This document shows positions 1 through 8,565 of a stretch of 52,955 nucleotides of DNA, in pieces. A program made the position numbers and the translations under genes. The stretch is taken from the NCBI GenBank assembly GCA_000383355.1, contig KB911096.1, positions 1-52,955 on the forward strand, in the 5' to 3' direction. Every line of letters begins with the position of its first letter. Positions within the stretch are counted from its first letter, which is position 1. Origin of the DNA: Flavobacterium sp. SCGC AAA160-P02. GTDB taxonomy: Bacteria > Bacteroidota > Bacteroidia > Flavobacteriales > Flavobacteriaceae. The notes under the pieces were generated by a model. That model was not told the origin of the DNA. It did not search any database and worked only from the letters and a program-made list of their open reading frames with translations.

Positions 1-231
1 ACCAACCTTGTTGTAACAACTAATCATGCAGGTATATCGGATGTCTTTCAAGATAAAATCAATGGATACTTTGTGGAAAAAAATAACGAAAATAGCATCC
101 AGAAAATATTAAGTTATCTTGCAGCCAATAAAAGTGAACTAAAAAAAATTGCTGAATATAATAAAACATTTTTTTTAAATAATTTCACAGTAGATATATT
201 TAAAAAAAATCTTTTAGAAATTATTAAATAA
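1..231 (+). CDS. Glycosyltransferase, C-terminal part (partial)
   Basis: The window opens inside this gene; 76 codons are readable before a TAA whose last base is the A of the next ATG (TAATG overlap). The residues TTNHAGISDVFQDKINGYFV followed by a helical tail match the C-terminal donor-binding part of GT-B glycosyltransferases (GT4 type), where the G-x-x-D/E-x(n)-NGY/F-V pattern contacts the nucleotide sugar. It probably adds a sugar to a lipid-linked oligosaccharide on the cytoplasmic face. Tight coupling to the next four genes places it in the same exopolysaccharide operon. Acceptor and donor cannot be judged from this fragment. Confidence 0.75.
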   Translation, partial: TNLVVTTNHAGISDVFQDKINGYFVEKNNENSIQKILSYLAANKSELKKIAEYNKTFFLNNFTVDIFKKNLLEIIK

Positions 232-782
232 TGGTGTATCAAGATTTAAACAGTTTCAAACTACCACCAAATTTTAGAGGCAGAAATGCTTTTACAGTTC
301 AGTTGTGGTGGCTGGTTCAATCTGTCTTATTCAAAACCTCCCCTCAATTTTTGTATGGATGGAGAAATTTTTTATTACGATTATTTGGAGCTAAAATTGG
401 AAAAAAAGTAATTATTAGACCTTCTGTTAAAGTAACCTATCCATGGAAATTAAGTATTGGTGATTATAGTTGGATTGGCGATGATGTTGCGTTATACACT
501 CTAGGAAACATTGAGATTGGAGACAATGTTGTCATATCTCAAAGATCTTATCTTTGTACTGGTTCTCACGATTATTTACAAGAAGATTTTCCAATTTACC
601 AAAAACCAATAAAAATATGTGATCAGGTATGGATTGCTACTGATGTTTTTATTGCTCCAGGAATTACTATAGAAGAAGGATCAGTTATTGCTGCCAGAAG
701 TTCTGTTTTTAAAAATATTCCTTCAAATAAAATATGCGCTGGTTCTCCAGTAAAAATTATAAGAGAAAGAATTCGTGAATAA
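231..782 (+). CDS. WcaF-like hexapeptide-repeat acyltransferase
   Basis: 183 residues, the usual length for WcaF-type acetyltransferases of colanic-acid-like clusters. After an N-terminal amphipathic segment (residues 20-50) come left-handed beta-helix hexapeptide turns (about 55-105 and 130-165: IGKKVII, IGDYSWI, IGDNVVI, ICDQVWI, IEEGSVI). His113 in GSHD sits where the catalytic histidine of the xenobiotic/galactoside acetyltransferase group lies. It would transfer an acetyl group from acetyl-CoA to a sugar of the nascent exopolysaccharide repeat unit. The gene overlaps the preceding stop by one base and the next start by eight, so it is translationally coupled. The substrate is not predictable. 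Confidence 0.85.
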   Translation: MVYQDLNSFKLPPNFRGRNAFTVQLWWLVQSVLFKTSPQFLYGWRNFLLRLFGAKIGKKVIIRPSVKVTYPWKLSIGDYSWIGDDVALYTLGNIEIGDNVVISQRSYLCTGSHDYLQEDFPIYQKPIKICDQVWIATDVFIAPGITIEEGSVIAARSSVFKNIPSNKICAGSPVKIIRERIRE

Positions 783-1944
783 ACTAAAAAAAATAGTATT
801 AATATCTCCTTTTTTTTATCCTGAGCCAATATCAACAGGAAAATTTAACACAGACTTTGCATTAAAACTTCAAGAAGAAGGTCATCAAGTTACTGTTTTA
901 TGTTCTCATCCTTTTTATCCAGAATGGAAAACAAGGTATTCTTCAGAAAAGTTAGATGGTATTACTATCATAAGAGGTGGTCAGAAAATTAAGTATTCAA
1001 AAAAAACATCTTTAAGAAGAGTTGTTCTTGAGATATGGTATGCTTTCTTTATTTTAAAAAATATCAAGAAACATCAAAATAAAATAGATATTATTATTCC
1101 TGTTTTCCCTCCTAGTTTTGCTTTTTATTGCGCTTCTTTTTTTATTAAAAAAGAAATTAAAAAAATAGGAATTATACATGATTTACAAATTATTTATTCA
1201 TCACAGAAGAAAGGTTTTTTGAATAAAATGATAACTTTTTTCATAAAAAGAGTAGAAAAATCTTGTTTTAAAAATTGTGATACATTAATCTTTCTGTCTG
1301 AGGAAATGAAAAATGTAGCTTTAAATATCTATAAAATTAGTAAATCAAAGTGTCAAGTTCAATTTCCGTTTACAACCATTATAGACAAACCTTTGTCTGA
1401 TAATCTCAAGAATATTTTACCTAATAACCAACATAATATTGTTTATTCTGGAGCTTTAGGAGAAAAACAAAACCCAAACGAATTACTTGATGTGTATGAT
1501 TATATTTCTAAAAACATATCTAATACTATTTGTTATTTTTTCTCTCAAGGGCCAATTTTTGAAGAATTAAAAAAGAGAAACAATAATAGTAAAATAAAAT
1601 TCTACTCATTGGTGAGTAAAGATGATGTTCAAGAATTATATGCTAGAAGTAGTATTCAAATTGTACCCCAATTACCAAATACCTCTAACGGTTCGTTACC
1701 TTCTAAATTACCTAACATATTGGCTTCAGAAACAAAAACTTTGGTAATTACCGATAAAAATAGCGAATTAGAGCAATTGTTTAATGATTATAATCTTCAG
1801 AAGGTAATCACTACTTGGGATAAGCAAATTATTGTATGTGCTATTAAAGAACTACTAGAACAAAAAATTGATTTAAAAAAACAAAAAATTACTGCAGAAA
1901 AGCTATTTAACATCAATAGTTTAATTGGTAAGATTGTTAGTTAA
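775..1944 (+). CDS. WcaI-like glycosyltransferase (GT4 family)
   Basis: 389 residues beginning at GTG 775, inside the end of the preceding gene. The N-terminus (ISPFFYPEPISTGKF, then HQVTVLCSHPFYPEW) is characteristic of WcaI-type glycosyltransferases, and the C-terminal half has a GT-B donor domain with VYSGALGEKQNP (about 220-235) and the NGSLPSKLPNILAS loop (about 308-321) expected at the nucleotide-sugar site. No membrane span is obvious apart from a hydrophobic stretch around residues 100-125. It should act in the cytoplasm on an undecaprenyl-linked intermediate of the exopolysaccharide. Donor sugar unknown. Confidence 0.85.
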   Translation: MNKLKKIVLISPFFYPEPISTGKFNTDFALKLQEEGHQVTVLCSHPFYPEWKTRYSSEKLDGITIIRGGQKIKYSKKTSLRRVVLEIWYAFFILKNIKKHQNKIDIIIPVFPPSFAFYCASFFIKKEIKKIGIIHDLQIIYSSQKKGFLNKMITFFIKRVEKSCFKNCDTLIFLSEEMKNVALNIYKISKSKCQVQFPFTTIIDKPLSDNLKNILPNNQHNIVYSGALGEKQNPNELLDVYDYISKNISNTICYFFSQGPIFEELKKRNNNSKIKFYSLVSKDDVQELYARSSIQIVPQLPNTSNGSLPSKLPNILASETKTLVITDKNSELEQLFNDYNLQKVITTWDKQIIVCAIKELLEQKIDLKKQKITAEKLFNINSLIGKIVS

Positions 1945-1973
1945 ATACTATATTTGTTTCTCAAAACGTTCAT

Positions 1974-3323
1974 GTGAAACATAGATACTCATTCTTAATA
2001 AGTCCTCTAAAATTATTTATAGATTGTTTATCAATATTTTTAGTCATTTATTTTACTTCAGATTCTGATTATTATAATTTAGCATTTATTGGTTTTATTA
2101 TTTCTTTTTGGACGGTGTCTACGATACTTACTAAATATTACCAAGTTTTAAGATTTACTAAATTTCTGAGGTTATTAAGACTAGCTACAAGACATTACTT
2201 CATATTTACGCTTGGGTTTTTTGCTTTTTTTGGTATTTATAAGGAAGGGTTCATTGTTAATAATCAATTTTTAATTTTAACTACTATTTTAATCACTACT
2301 TTTTCATTAAAGATTCTCATATTTTTTTCATTAAAATGGTATCGAAATCTTGGTAGAAATTTCAGAAAAGTTGTTGTTATTGGAATAGATGATTCCTCAA
2401 AAAAAATCATTACACTTTTCAATAAAAATAAAACCTTAGGATATAAATATTTAGGATGTTTTTCAAATAAGATTTATAATGATAAAATAGGGTCTATAGA
2501 AGATAGTTTTCAATTTATAATAGACAATTCGGTAGATGAAATTTATTGTTCTTTAAAAGAATTAAATAGTAACACTGTTTCTAAGATTAGGTCTTTTTCA
2601 AATTCTAATAATATCAATTTAAAATTAATACCTGACTCTGGTAAATTGTACAGTAAAGATCAAAGTATAGAATTTTACGATGATACCTTAGTTGTTTTAA
2701 ATGTTAAGAAACTACCTTTTGAATTTAATGAAAACTACATAATTAAACGTGTTTTTGATTTTTTTTTAGCTGTATTTGTCTGTTTGTTTATCATGAGTTG
2801 GCTCATCCCAATACTTTGGGTTCTTATAAAAATTGAATCTAAAGGACCTGCAATTTTTTCTCAAAAGAGAGAGGGGGTAGATGGGATACAATTTATTTGT
2901 TATAAATTTAGATCAATGAAATTAAATAATCAGGCAGATAAAGTGCATGCTGTTGAGAATGATAATAGAGTAACAAGATTAGGTGCTTTAATGAGAAAAA
3001 CCAGCATAGATGAATTGCCTCAATTTTTTAATGTGCTAAAAGGAGACATGAGTGTTGTTGGACCAAGACCTCATTTACCTTCGTTATCTTCAGAATATCA
3101 AAAAGATGTTGATGATTATCTGAAAAGACATTTGGTAAAACCAGGAATTACTGGCTTAGCACAAGTTAGTGGTTATAGAGGAGAAATAAAAAAGAAGTCA
3201 GATATTAAAAATAGAGTACGTTTAGATGTTTTTTACATAGAAAATTGGTCTTTTTTACTGGATGTAAAAATTATTTTAATGACAGTTTTTAATGTTTTTA
3301 AAGGTGATGAAAACGCATATTAA
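1974..3323 (+). CDS. Exopolysaccharide polyprenyl glycosylphosphotransferase (WcaJ/CpsE-like)
   Basis: 449 residues from a GTG start (an overlapping ATG at 1972 is in another frame). Four to five N-terminal membrane spans (within residues 8-120) lead into a CoA-binding-like Rossmann region (about 131-235, VVVIGIDDSSKK), a further hydrophobic hairpin (about 262-285) and the bacterial sugar transferase domain: KRVFDFFLA, SQKREGVDG, YKFRSM, RKTSIDELPQFFNVLKGDMS, VGPRPHLP, KPGITGLAQVSGYRGE. This family moves a sugar-1-phosphate from a UDP-sugar to undecaprenyl phosphate and so starts the repeat unit. It is the initiating enzyme of this cluster. Sugar specificity (glucose or galactose) is not determined. 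Confidence 0.92.
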   Translation: MKHRYSFLISPLKLFIDCLSIFLVIYFTSDSDYYNLAFIGFIISFWTVSTILTKYYQVLRFTKFLRLLRLATRHYFIFTLGFFAFFGIYKEGFIVNNQFLILTTILITTFSLKILIFFSLKWYRNLGRNFRKVVVIGIDDSSKKIITLFNKNKTLGYKYLGCFSNKIYNDKIGSIEDSFQFIIDNSVDEIYCSLKELNSNTVSKIRSFSNSNNINLKLIPDSGKLYSKDQSIEFYDDTLVVLNVKKLPFEFNENYIIKRVFDFFLAVFVCLFIMSWLIPILWVLIKIESKGPAIFSQKREGVDGIQFICYKFRSMKLNNQADKVHAVENDNRVTRLGALMRKTSIDELPQFFNVLKGDMSVVGPRPHLPSLSSEYQKDVDDYLKRHLVKPGITGLAQVSGYRGEIKKKSDIKNRVRLDVFYIENWSFLLDVKIILMTVFNVFKGDENAY

Positions 3324-4090
3324 TGCTTATACATAAAAACATAACAGCTTCAATAGTGGTTTACAATGAAGACCCAATTGAATTAGAAAATGTTATTAAT
3401 AGTTTTTTAGGTTCTCCATTTTCAAATAAAATTTATATTATTGATAATTCACCTACAAATTGGTTAGAAGAAAAAATTATTGGAGATAATATTGAGTATG
3501 TGTTTTCTGGTACCAATATAGGTTTTGGAAGAGGTCACAATAGTATTTTAGATACTATAGAGCAATTTTCAGACTATCATTTAATTTTAAATCCTGATGT
3601 TCTTTTTCAATCAAAAATACTAGAAAAGCTTATACATCAATTAGAAAAAGATACAGAACTTTCAATGATTGCACCCAAAGTTTCTTACCCTTCTAAAGAG
3701 TTGCAATATACCGCAAGAAAATTTCCAACAATTATTGAGTTATTTTGCCGTTTTTTTGGTGTTTTTAAAAATTACACAGACAATAAAGAGTATAAAAATG
3801 ACAATTTAATATTCCCTTTTTCTCCAGATTTTGTTCAGGGAAGTTTTATGTTGTTTAAGACCAAAGACTTCTTAGATTTAAAAGGTTTTGATCAACGATA
3901 TTTTATGTATATGGAAGATGTAGATATTTGTAGGAGAATAGATCTATCCGGTAAAAAGAAACTTTATTTTCCAAAAGTAGAGGTTACACACACACATAGA
4001 AAAGGTTCTTCAAAAAAAATACGACTCTTTTTTATTCACATGTCATCCATTATTAAATATTTCATGAAATGGGGTTTTAAAAGCACATAA
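3323..4090 (+). CDS. Glycosyltransferase family 2 (rhamnosyltransferase-like)
   Basis: 255 residues; its ATG overlaps the previous stop by one base (TAATG). The GT-A pattern is visible: ASIVVYNEDPIELENVINSF at the N-terminus, IYIIDNSPTNW, GTNIGFGRGHN, LILNPDV (the metal-binding DxD equivalent is NPDV, as in rhamnosyl GT2 enzymes), and the C-terminal MYMEDVDICRR. It probably transfers a sugar such as rhamnose onto the lipid-linked repeat unit on the cytoplasmic side. It is the last gene of the exopolysaccharide block before the unrelated purD gene. Donor assignment is inference from family resemblance. Confidence 0.88.
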   Translation: MLIHKNITASIVVYNEDPIELENVINSFLGSPFSNKIYIIDNSPTNWLEEKIIGDNIEYVFSGTNIGFGRGHNSILDTIEQFSDYHLILNPDVLFQSKILEKLIHQLEKDTELSMIAPKVSYPSKELQYTARKFPTIIELFCRFFGVFKNYTDNKEYKNDNLIFPFSPDFVQGSFMLFKTKDFLDLKGFDQRYFMYMEDVDICRRIDLSGKKKLYFPKVEVTHTHRKGSSKKIRLFFIHMSSIIKYFMKWGFKST

Positions 4091-4129
4091 ATCAATTTCA
4101 GAAACTATCTTTACAAAAGATTATAAATT

Positions 4130-5404
4130 ATGAACATACTTATTTTAGGCGCTGGCGGACGAGAACACGCCTTCACACATAAACTTATTCAAAGTAAAAA
4201 AGTAACACAAGTTTTTGTAGCACCAGGAAATGCTGGTACACAAAAAATCGCAACTAATATTGATGTAAATCCAACAGATTTTGAAGCAATTAAAGGAGCT
4301 GTGCTTGCTTATAAAATTAAGATGGTTATAGTAGGGCCAGAAGCTCCTTTAGTAGCCGGAGTACATGATTTCTTTCTTGCAGACGATCAGTTAAAATCTA
4401 TTCCAGTAATAGGTCCAAAGAAAGATGGAGCTTTGTTAGAAGGAAGTAAAGATTTTTCTAAAGAGTTTATGATAAAGCATAAAATACCAACAGCTCAATA
4501 CCAATCGTTCACAAAGAATAATTTACAAGAAGGGAAACTTTTTTTAGAAACACTACAGCCACCATATGTTCTTAAAGCAGACGGATTAGCAGCTGGAAAA
4601 GGAGTCTTAATTTTAGATTCTCTAGACGAGGCAAAAGCAGAATTAGAAGAAATGGTATCTAATCAAAAATTTGGAGATGCTTCATCTACTGTGGTTATTG
4701 AAGAGTTTTTAAAAGGAATAGAATTATCTGTATTTGTTCTTACAGATGGTATCAGCTATAAGATATTACCATCAGCAAAAGATTATAAAAGAATTGGTGA
4801 GGGAGACAAAGGTTTAAATACTGGTGGAATGGGAGCTATTTCTCCGGTTCCATTTGCAGACAATGCTTTTTTAAAAAAAGTAGAAGAACTAGTGGTGAAG
4901 CCAACAATTTTAGGGTTGCAAAAAGACGGAATAGAGTATAGAGGGTTTATTTTTATTGGTTTAATGAATGACAACGGAAACCCGTCTGTAGTTGAATACA
5001 ACGTACGAATGGGAGACCCAGAAACAGAAGTTGTTTTACCAAGAATTGACTCTGACTTATTTGATTTATTTGAGGGAGTAGCTCATCAGAATCTACACGA
5101 AAAAGAATTTTCTGTAACAGCTAAAATAGCAACAACCGTGATGTTAGTATCTGGAGGATATCCAGAAGCTTACAACAAAGGAGCTAAAATTACGGGATTA
5201 GAAAACATACAAGAATCTATTGTATTTCATGCAGGTACAACAGAAAAGGATGGTGCAGTTATAACTAACGGAGGAAGGGTTATTGCTGTAACTTCTCTTG
5301 CAGATACTCTTCAAGAGGCATTAGATGCATCTTATAAAAGTATTGATGAAATTCATTTTGAAAAAATGAACTATAGAAAAGATATTGGATTTGATTTAGT
5401 ATAG
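4130..5404 (+). CDS. purD: Phosphoribosylamine--glycine ligase (GARS)
   Basis: 424 residues, full length for PurD. The N-terminal pre-ATP-grasp motif ILGAGGREHAF is followed by VAPGNAGT, GPEAPLVAG, the ATP-grasp core (KADGLAAGKGV around 147-157, VVIEEFLKG) and GLNTGGMGAISP, with YNVRMGDPETEVVLPR supplying metal ligands, then the C-terminal domain. It joins glycine to 5-phosphoribosylamine in purine synthesis, using ATP. It stands alone, 39 bp after the exopolysaccharide genes; a near-consensus -7 element (TATCTTTA) lies in that gap. No other pur gene is in the window. Confidence 0.97.
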   Translation: MNILILGAGGREHAFTHKLIQSKKVTQVFVAPGNAGTQKIATNIDVNPTDFEAIKGAVLAYKIKMVIVGPEAPLVAGVHDFFLADDQLKSIPVIGPKKDGALLEGSKDFSKEFMIKHKIPTAQYQSFTKNNLQEGKLFLETLQPPYVLKADGLAAGKGVLILDSLDEAKAELEEMVSNQKFGDASSTVVIEEFLKGIELSVFVLTDGISYKILPSAKDYKRIGEGDKGLNTGGMGAISPVPFADNAFLKKVEELVVKPTILGLQKDGIEYRGFIFIGLMNDNGNPSVVEYNVRMGDPETEVVLPRIDSDLFDLFEGVAHQNLHEKEFSVTAKIATTVMLVSGGYPEAYNKGAKITGLENIQESIVFHAGTTEKDGAVITNGGRVIAVTSLADTLQEALDASYKSIDEIHFEKMNYRKDIGFDLV

Positions 5405-5617
5405 AAGTGATTTTTATTTTTTTCAATTTACTAAAAAAATGCCTTTTTCACCCATATTTCATAATTTTTGATTTCCGTAGCGCTTCTTTACAACCAAAAA
5501 ATTAAAATTACCTGTTGAAATTGACTATTTCTAACTTACATCAAAAAAGGTTAAATTACTTCATCATAAAATTTAATTTTTTTTTAGAAAGTGCGACAAA
5601 AAGATAGACCAACTCAC

Positions 5618-6646
5618 ATGAAAAAAATAATTGTTGCACCACTAAATTGGGGATTGGGTCATGCCAGTCGTTGTGTTCCAATAATTAAAGAACTTCAAAA
5701 AAACAATTTCATTCCAATAATTGCTACTGATGGAAATGCGCTTACTTTTTTAAAAAAAGAGTTTCCTACAGTAGAATCTTTTGAACTTCCATCGTATGAT
5801 ATTTCTTATGGTAAAAATTTAAAATGGTCACTTCTACTAAAAACAACAACTATTATAAGAGCCGTTAAGAAAGAGCAAGAAATTATTCAATCATATATTG
5901 ATAACACTAAAAATATAGCAGGAATTATCTCAGACAATAGATTTGGTTGTTATTCTAAACAGCTTCCTTCTGTCTATATGACGCATCAATTAAATGTTCT
6001 TTCAGGGTTTTTAACTCCTATCTTAAGTTATTTTCATCAACAAATTATTAGAAAGTATGATGAATGTTGGATTCCTGATGAAGAAAACTCATTATTTTCT
6101 GGAAAATTATCGAGATCTTCAAAGAATTTACATCAAAAATATATAGGTGTTTTAAGTAGATTTGAAAAACAAGAATTACCTCTAGAGATTGATGTTTTAA
6201 TACTGTTATCTGGCCCAGAACCTAATAGAACTCAATTAGAAGATAAGCTAAAGGAGATTTTTAAAACTTCTAACAAGAGGGTTTGTTTAATTCAAGGAAA
6301 AGTAGAAGAAACTCAAAAAATCACACAGTTACATCAACTCAAAATTGTTAATTTTATGTTGTCTGATGAATTAGAGCATACCATAAATTCCTCAAAAATA
6401 ATTATATGTAGAGCTGGGTACTCATCTATATTAGACCTTGTTTCACTTAACAAAGAAGCAATACTAATTCCTACAAAACATCAAAACGAACAAGAGTATT
6501 TGGCAAAACACCTTCAAGAAAAAGGCGTGTTTTCCTTTATAGAAGAAAAAGATATTGATAAAAAAATAGTAAATATTTCAATAAAACCCTCAGTTACTGG
6601 CTTTAAAAAACAAGAGTTTAACACAGATTTATTTTGCCTTTTTTAA
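5618..6646 (+). CDS. MurG-like / GT28-type glycosyltransferase
   Basis: 342 residues from ATG 5618; a GTG at 5591 would add nine polar residues and is less likely because MKKIIVAPLNWGLGHASRCV is the typical family N-terminus. The pattern is GT-B: GLGHASR loop near residue 15 and a C-terminal ICRAGYSSILDL...PTKHQNEQEYLA region that matches the UDP-sugar-binding end of GT28/MurG-type proteins. No membrane span. The acceptor is unknown. The 3' end overlaps the convergent histidine kinase gene by 18 bp, so the two transcripts run into each other with no terminator between them. Confidence 0.8.
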   Translation: MKKIIVAPLNWGLGHASRCVPIIKELQKNNFIPIIATDGNALTFLKKEFPTVESFELPSYDISYGKNLKWSLLLKTTTIIRAVKKEQEIIQSYIDNTKNIAGIISDNRFGCYSKQLPSVYMTHQLNVLSGFLTPILSYFHQQIIRKYDECWIPDEENSLFSGKLSRSSKNLHQKYIGVLSRFEKQELPLEIDVLILLSGPEPNRTQLEDKLKEIFKTSNKRVCLIQGKVEETQKITQLHQLKIVNFMLSDELEHTINSSKIIICRAGYSSILDLVSLNKEAILIPTKHQNEQEYLAKHLQEKGVFSFIEEKDIDKKIVNISIKPSVTGFKKQEFNTDLFCLF

Positions 6647-7669
6647 GGTGAAAGAAAATTCTGAACCTTCAGTAAAAGTACTCTTCAGAAGAATGGTTTC
6701 GTTATGTGCTTCAATAATATGTTTTACAATAGAAAGGCCAAGGCCAGATCCACCTTGCTCTCTAGATCTGCTTTGGTCTACTCTGTAAAAGCGCTCAAAT
6801 AACCGAGGAATATGTTCTTGTTTAATACCTTCACCATTATCTACTACTTTAATAATGAATTTATTTTCAGTATAAGATTCAATTCCAAGGGTTGTAATAC
6901 CATTTATTTTCCCATACTTTACAGAGTTTACAATTAAATTAATTAAAACTTGCTCTATACGTTCTTTGTCTGCTTTTACAAAAACTGGAAATTCATAGAT
7001 TTTATCAAATTGTAGTGTAATATTCCTTTTTTTTGATCTCATTTCAAGAAGATCAAAAACATTCTGAATTAGATCTATAATATTAAAAACTTCTATGTTC
7101 ATTTTTAAACCTTCAGTTTCTAATTTTGCAATCATATCTAAGTCTTTAACTATTGCAACCAATCTTTCAACCCCTTTGCTGGCCCTTCCTAAATATTTAT
7201 CTCTGATTAATTTATCATTTACAGCTCCTTCAATTAGTGTTAAAATATAACCCTGTACCGTAAATAAAGGAGTTTTTAATTCGTGAGCAACATTTCCTAA
7301 AAAGTCTTTTCTAAAAGAATCACGTTCTGTTAGATTTTTAATTTCAATTCTTTTACCCTGAACATATTCTTGTACACTTTTTGATAAAGCATCTATATCT
7401 GTGGTTGCATATTCTTTACTAAATTCATCTTCGTTTAGAATGGAAACCTCATCGTATATTTTCTTAATTCTATTGTAAATAAAACGTTTGGCTCTATATT
7501 GTGTTATAATAAAAGAAGTTACAAATACTAAGAGCATAAAAATTAACAGTCCAATCAATTCTTTTCCATCCTCAAAAAAGAAGAAAAGAATAGCAGCTAT
7601 GAATCCTACAGAGATTGTCAAGTAAATAGAGGACCATAGAGTAAAGGAATATGTTTTTTTTAATTTCAC
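6629..7669 (-). CDS. phoR: PhoR-type sensor histidine kinase
   Basis: 346 residues from GTG 7669, 12 bp after the response-regulator stop, so the two form an operon. Two membrane spans (about 10-32 and 38-57) enclose only a few residues, so there is no periplasmic sensor; a HAMP-like linker follows. The H-box VAHELKTPLF holds the phospho-accepting His129, then the N-box NLIVNSVKYG, G1 VDNGEGI, F-box RLFERFYRVDQ and G2 GSGLGLSIVK. The minimal periplasmic loop and partnership with a PhoB-like regulator fit PhoR, which senses phosphate through the Pst/PhoU system, although the PAS domain of enterobacterial PhoR is not evident. phoR is the best reading, but the stimulus is unproven. Confidence 0.8.
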   Translation of the reverse strand: MKLKKTYSFTLWSSIYLTISVGFIAAILFFFFEDGKELIGLLIFMLLVFVTSFIITQYRAKRFIYNRIKKIYDEVSILNEDEFSKEYATTDIDALSKSVQEYVQGKRIEIKNLTERDSFRKDFLGNVAHELKTPLFTVQGYILTLIEGAVNDKLIRDKYLGRASKGVERLVAIVKDLDMIAKLETEGLKMNIEVFNIIDLIQNVFDLLEMRSKKRNITLQFDKIYEFPVFVKADKERIEQVLINLIVNSVKYGKINGITTLGIESYTENKFIIKVVDNGEGIKQEHIPRLFERFYRVDQSRSREQGGSGLGLSIVKHIIEAHNETILLKSTFTEGSEFSFTLKKAK

Positions 7670-7681
7670 AGCGAATCAATT

Positions 7682-8380
7682 TTATTTTTCTATTCCTTCC
7701 AGAACAAACTTATAACCAACCCCTTTTACAGTTTTAAAATAATTATCACCAATTTTTTCTCTTAATTTTCTGATGTGTACATCAATAGTTCTTCCACCAA
7801 CAACAACTTCATTTCCCCAAACCCTGTCTAAAATAGTTTCTCTTTTAAAGACCTTTCCTGGCTTAGAGGTTAATAAAGAGAATAATTCAAATTCTTTTCT
7901 TGGCAAAAATATTTTTTTGTCACCCTTAAAAACCACATACTCGTCTCTGTTAATGGTAATGTCACCCACTACAACAGTAGAATCTGCTTGATTTTCGGCT
8001 TTTAACCTTCGTAAAAGTGATTTTACTTTGCTGACTAAAACTTTTGGCTTAATAGGTTTTGTAATATAGTCATCTGCCCCTGCTTCAAAACCAGCAACCT
8101 GAGAGTAATCTTCATTCCTAGCTGTTAGAAAAGCAATTAAAGTATTTTCTAAACTTTTTATAGCTCTTATTTTTTCACAAGCCTCAATGCCATCCATTTC
8201 TGGCATCATAATATCTAGTAAAATTAAATTTGGTGTGATCTTTTTTGCTGATTTTAAAGCATCAACTCCATTGCTAGCTGTATAAACAAGATATCCTTCA
8301 TTTTTTAAATTGTATCCTACAATTTCTAAAATATCTGGTTCGTCATCAACTAAAAGAATTTTAATATCACTGTTATTCAT
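7682..8380 (-). CDS. phoB: PhoB-type response regulator (OmpR/PhoB family)
   Basis: 232 residues. The receiver domain (1-120) has acidic pocket Asp12/Asp13, phospho-acceptor Asp56 (LILLDIMMPEMDG), Thr86 and Lys108 (DDYITKPI). The C-terminal winged-helix domain (about 130-230) shows FELFSLLTSKPGKVFKRETI, GRTIDVHIRKLREKIG and the wing TVKGVGYKF. First gene of an operon with the sensor kinase. Its upstream region contains a TACTTTTG -7 element (8407-8414, minus strand) and, further out, a tandem 7-4-7 direct-repeat array with pho-box architecture, suggesting autoregulation and control of the divergent TonB receptor. PhoB identity is inferred from partner and operator. Confidence 0.85.
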   Translation of the reverse strand: MNNSDIKILLVDDEPDILEIVGYNLKNEGYLVYTASNGVDALKSAKKITPNLILLDIMMPEMDGIEACEKIRAIKSLENTLIAFLTARNEDYSQVAGFEAGADDYITKPIKPKVLVSKVKSLLRRLKAENQADSTVVVGDITINRDEYVVFKGDKKIFLPRKEFELFSLLTSKPGKVFKRETILDRVWGNEVVVGGRTIDVHIRKLREKIGDNYFKTVKGVGYKFVLEGIEK

Positions 8381-8406
8381 CTTTATATTATAAATAATGT
8401 TATATC

Positions 8407-8414
8407 AAAAGTAG
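8407..8414 (-). promoter_or_regulatory. -7 element of the phoBR operon
   Basis: On the minus strand this reads TACTTTTG, an exact match to the Bacteroidota -7 consensus TAnnTTTG, about 27 bp ahead of the phoB ATG. No TTTG is found at the usual -33 spacing, as expected for an activator-dependent promoter, and the tandem repeat array starts 24 bp further upstream. Confidence 0.5.
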
Positions 8415-8438
8415 CGAATCTAAACTAAAAATTAGTCA

Positions 8439-8478
8439 CTTAACAATCATTTAACCCAGTAACATTCTGTTAACATTG
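8439..8478. promoter_or_regulatory. Tandem pho-box-like operator (four 7-mers, 11-bp phase)
   Basis: Four 7-bp units separated by three 4-bp spacers: ACTTAAC, ATTTAAC, TAACATT and TAACATT, starting at 8439, 8450, 8461 and 8472. The last two are identical. A 7-4-7 direct repeat with 11-bp periodicity is the known architecture of PhoB-family binding sites, each receiver dimer covering two units. The array lies between divergent phoB and a TonB-receptor gene, where it could serve both promoters. The PhoB link is inferred from architecture and location; the bases differ from the enterobacterial CTGTCAT unit. Confidence 0.65.
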
Positions 8479-8565
8479 CTATAACTGAATAGTAATGCAT
8501 GAGTAACATTTACTTTACAAAACAACATCACTTTTGTGCCATAAAACAAATTCAAATAAGAATAA

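Noticed and set aside
5405..5617. Gap between purD and the MurG-like gene searched for terminator or riboswitch
   Set aside because: AT-rich with T and A runs but no stable stem, no clear promoter and no riboswitch-like core found.
6629..6646. Overlap of convergent genes as a possible frameshift
   Set aside because: Both proteins end at family-typical positions; short convergent overlaps also occur at 13378-13381 and 21523-21526.
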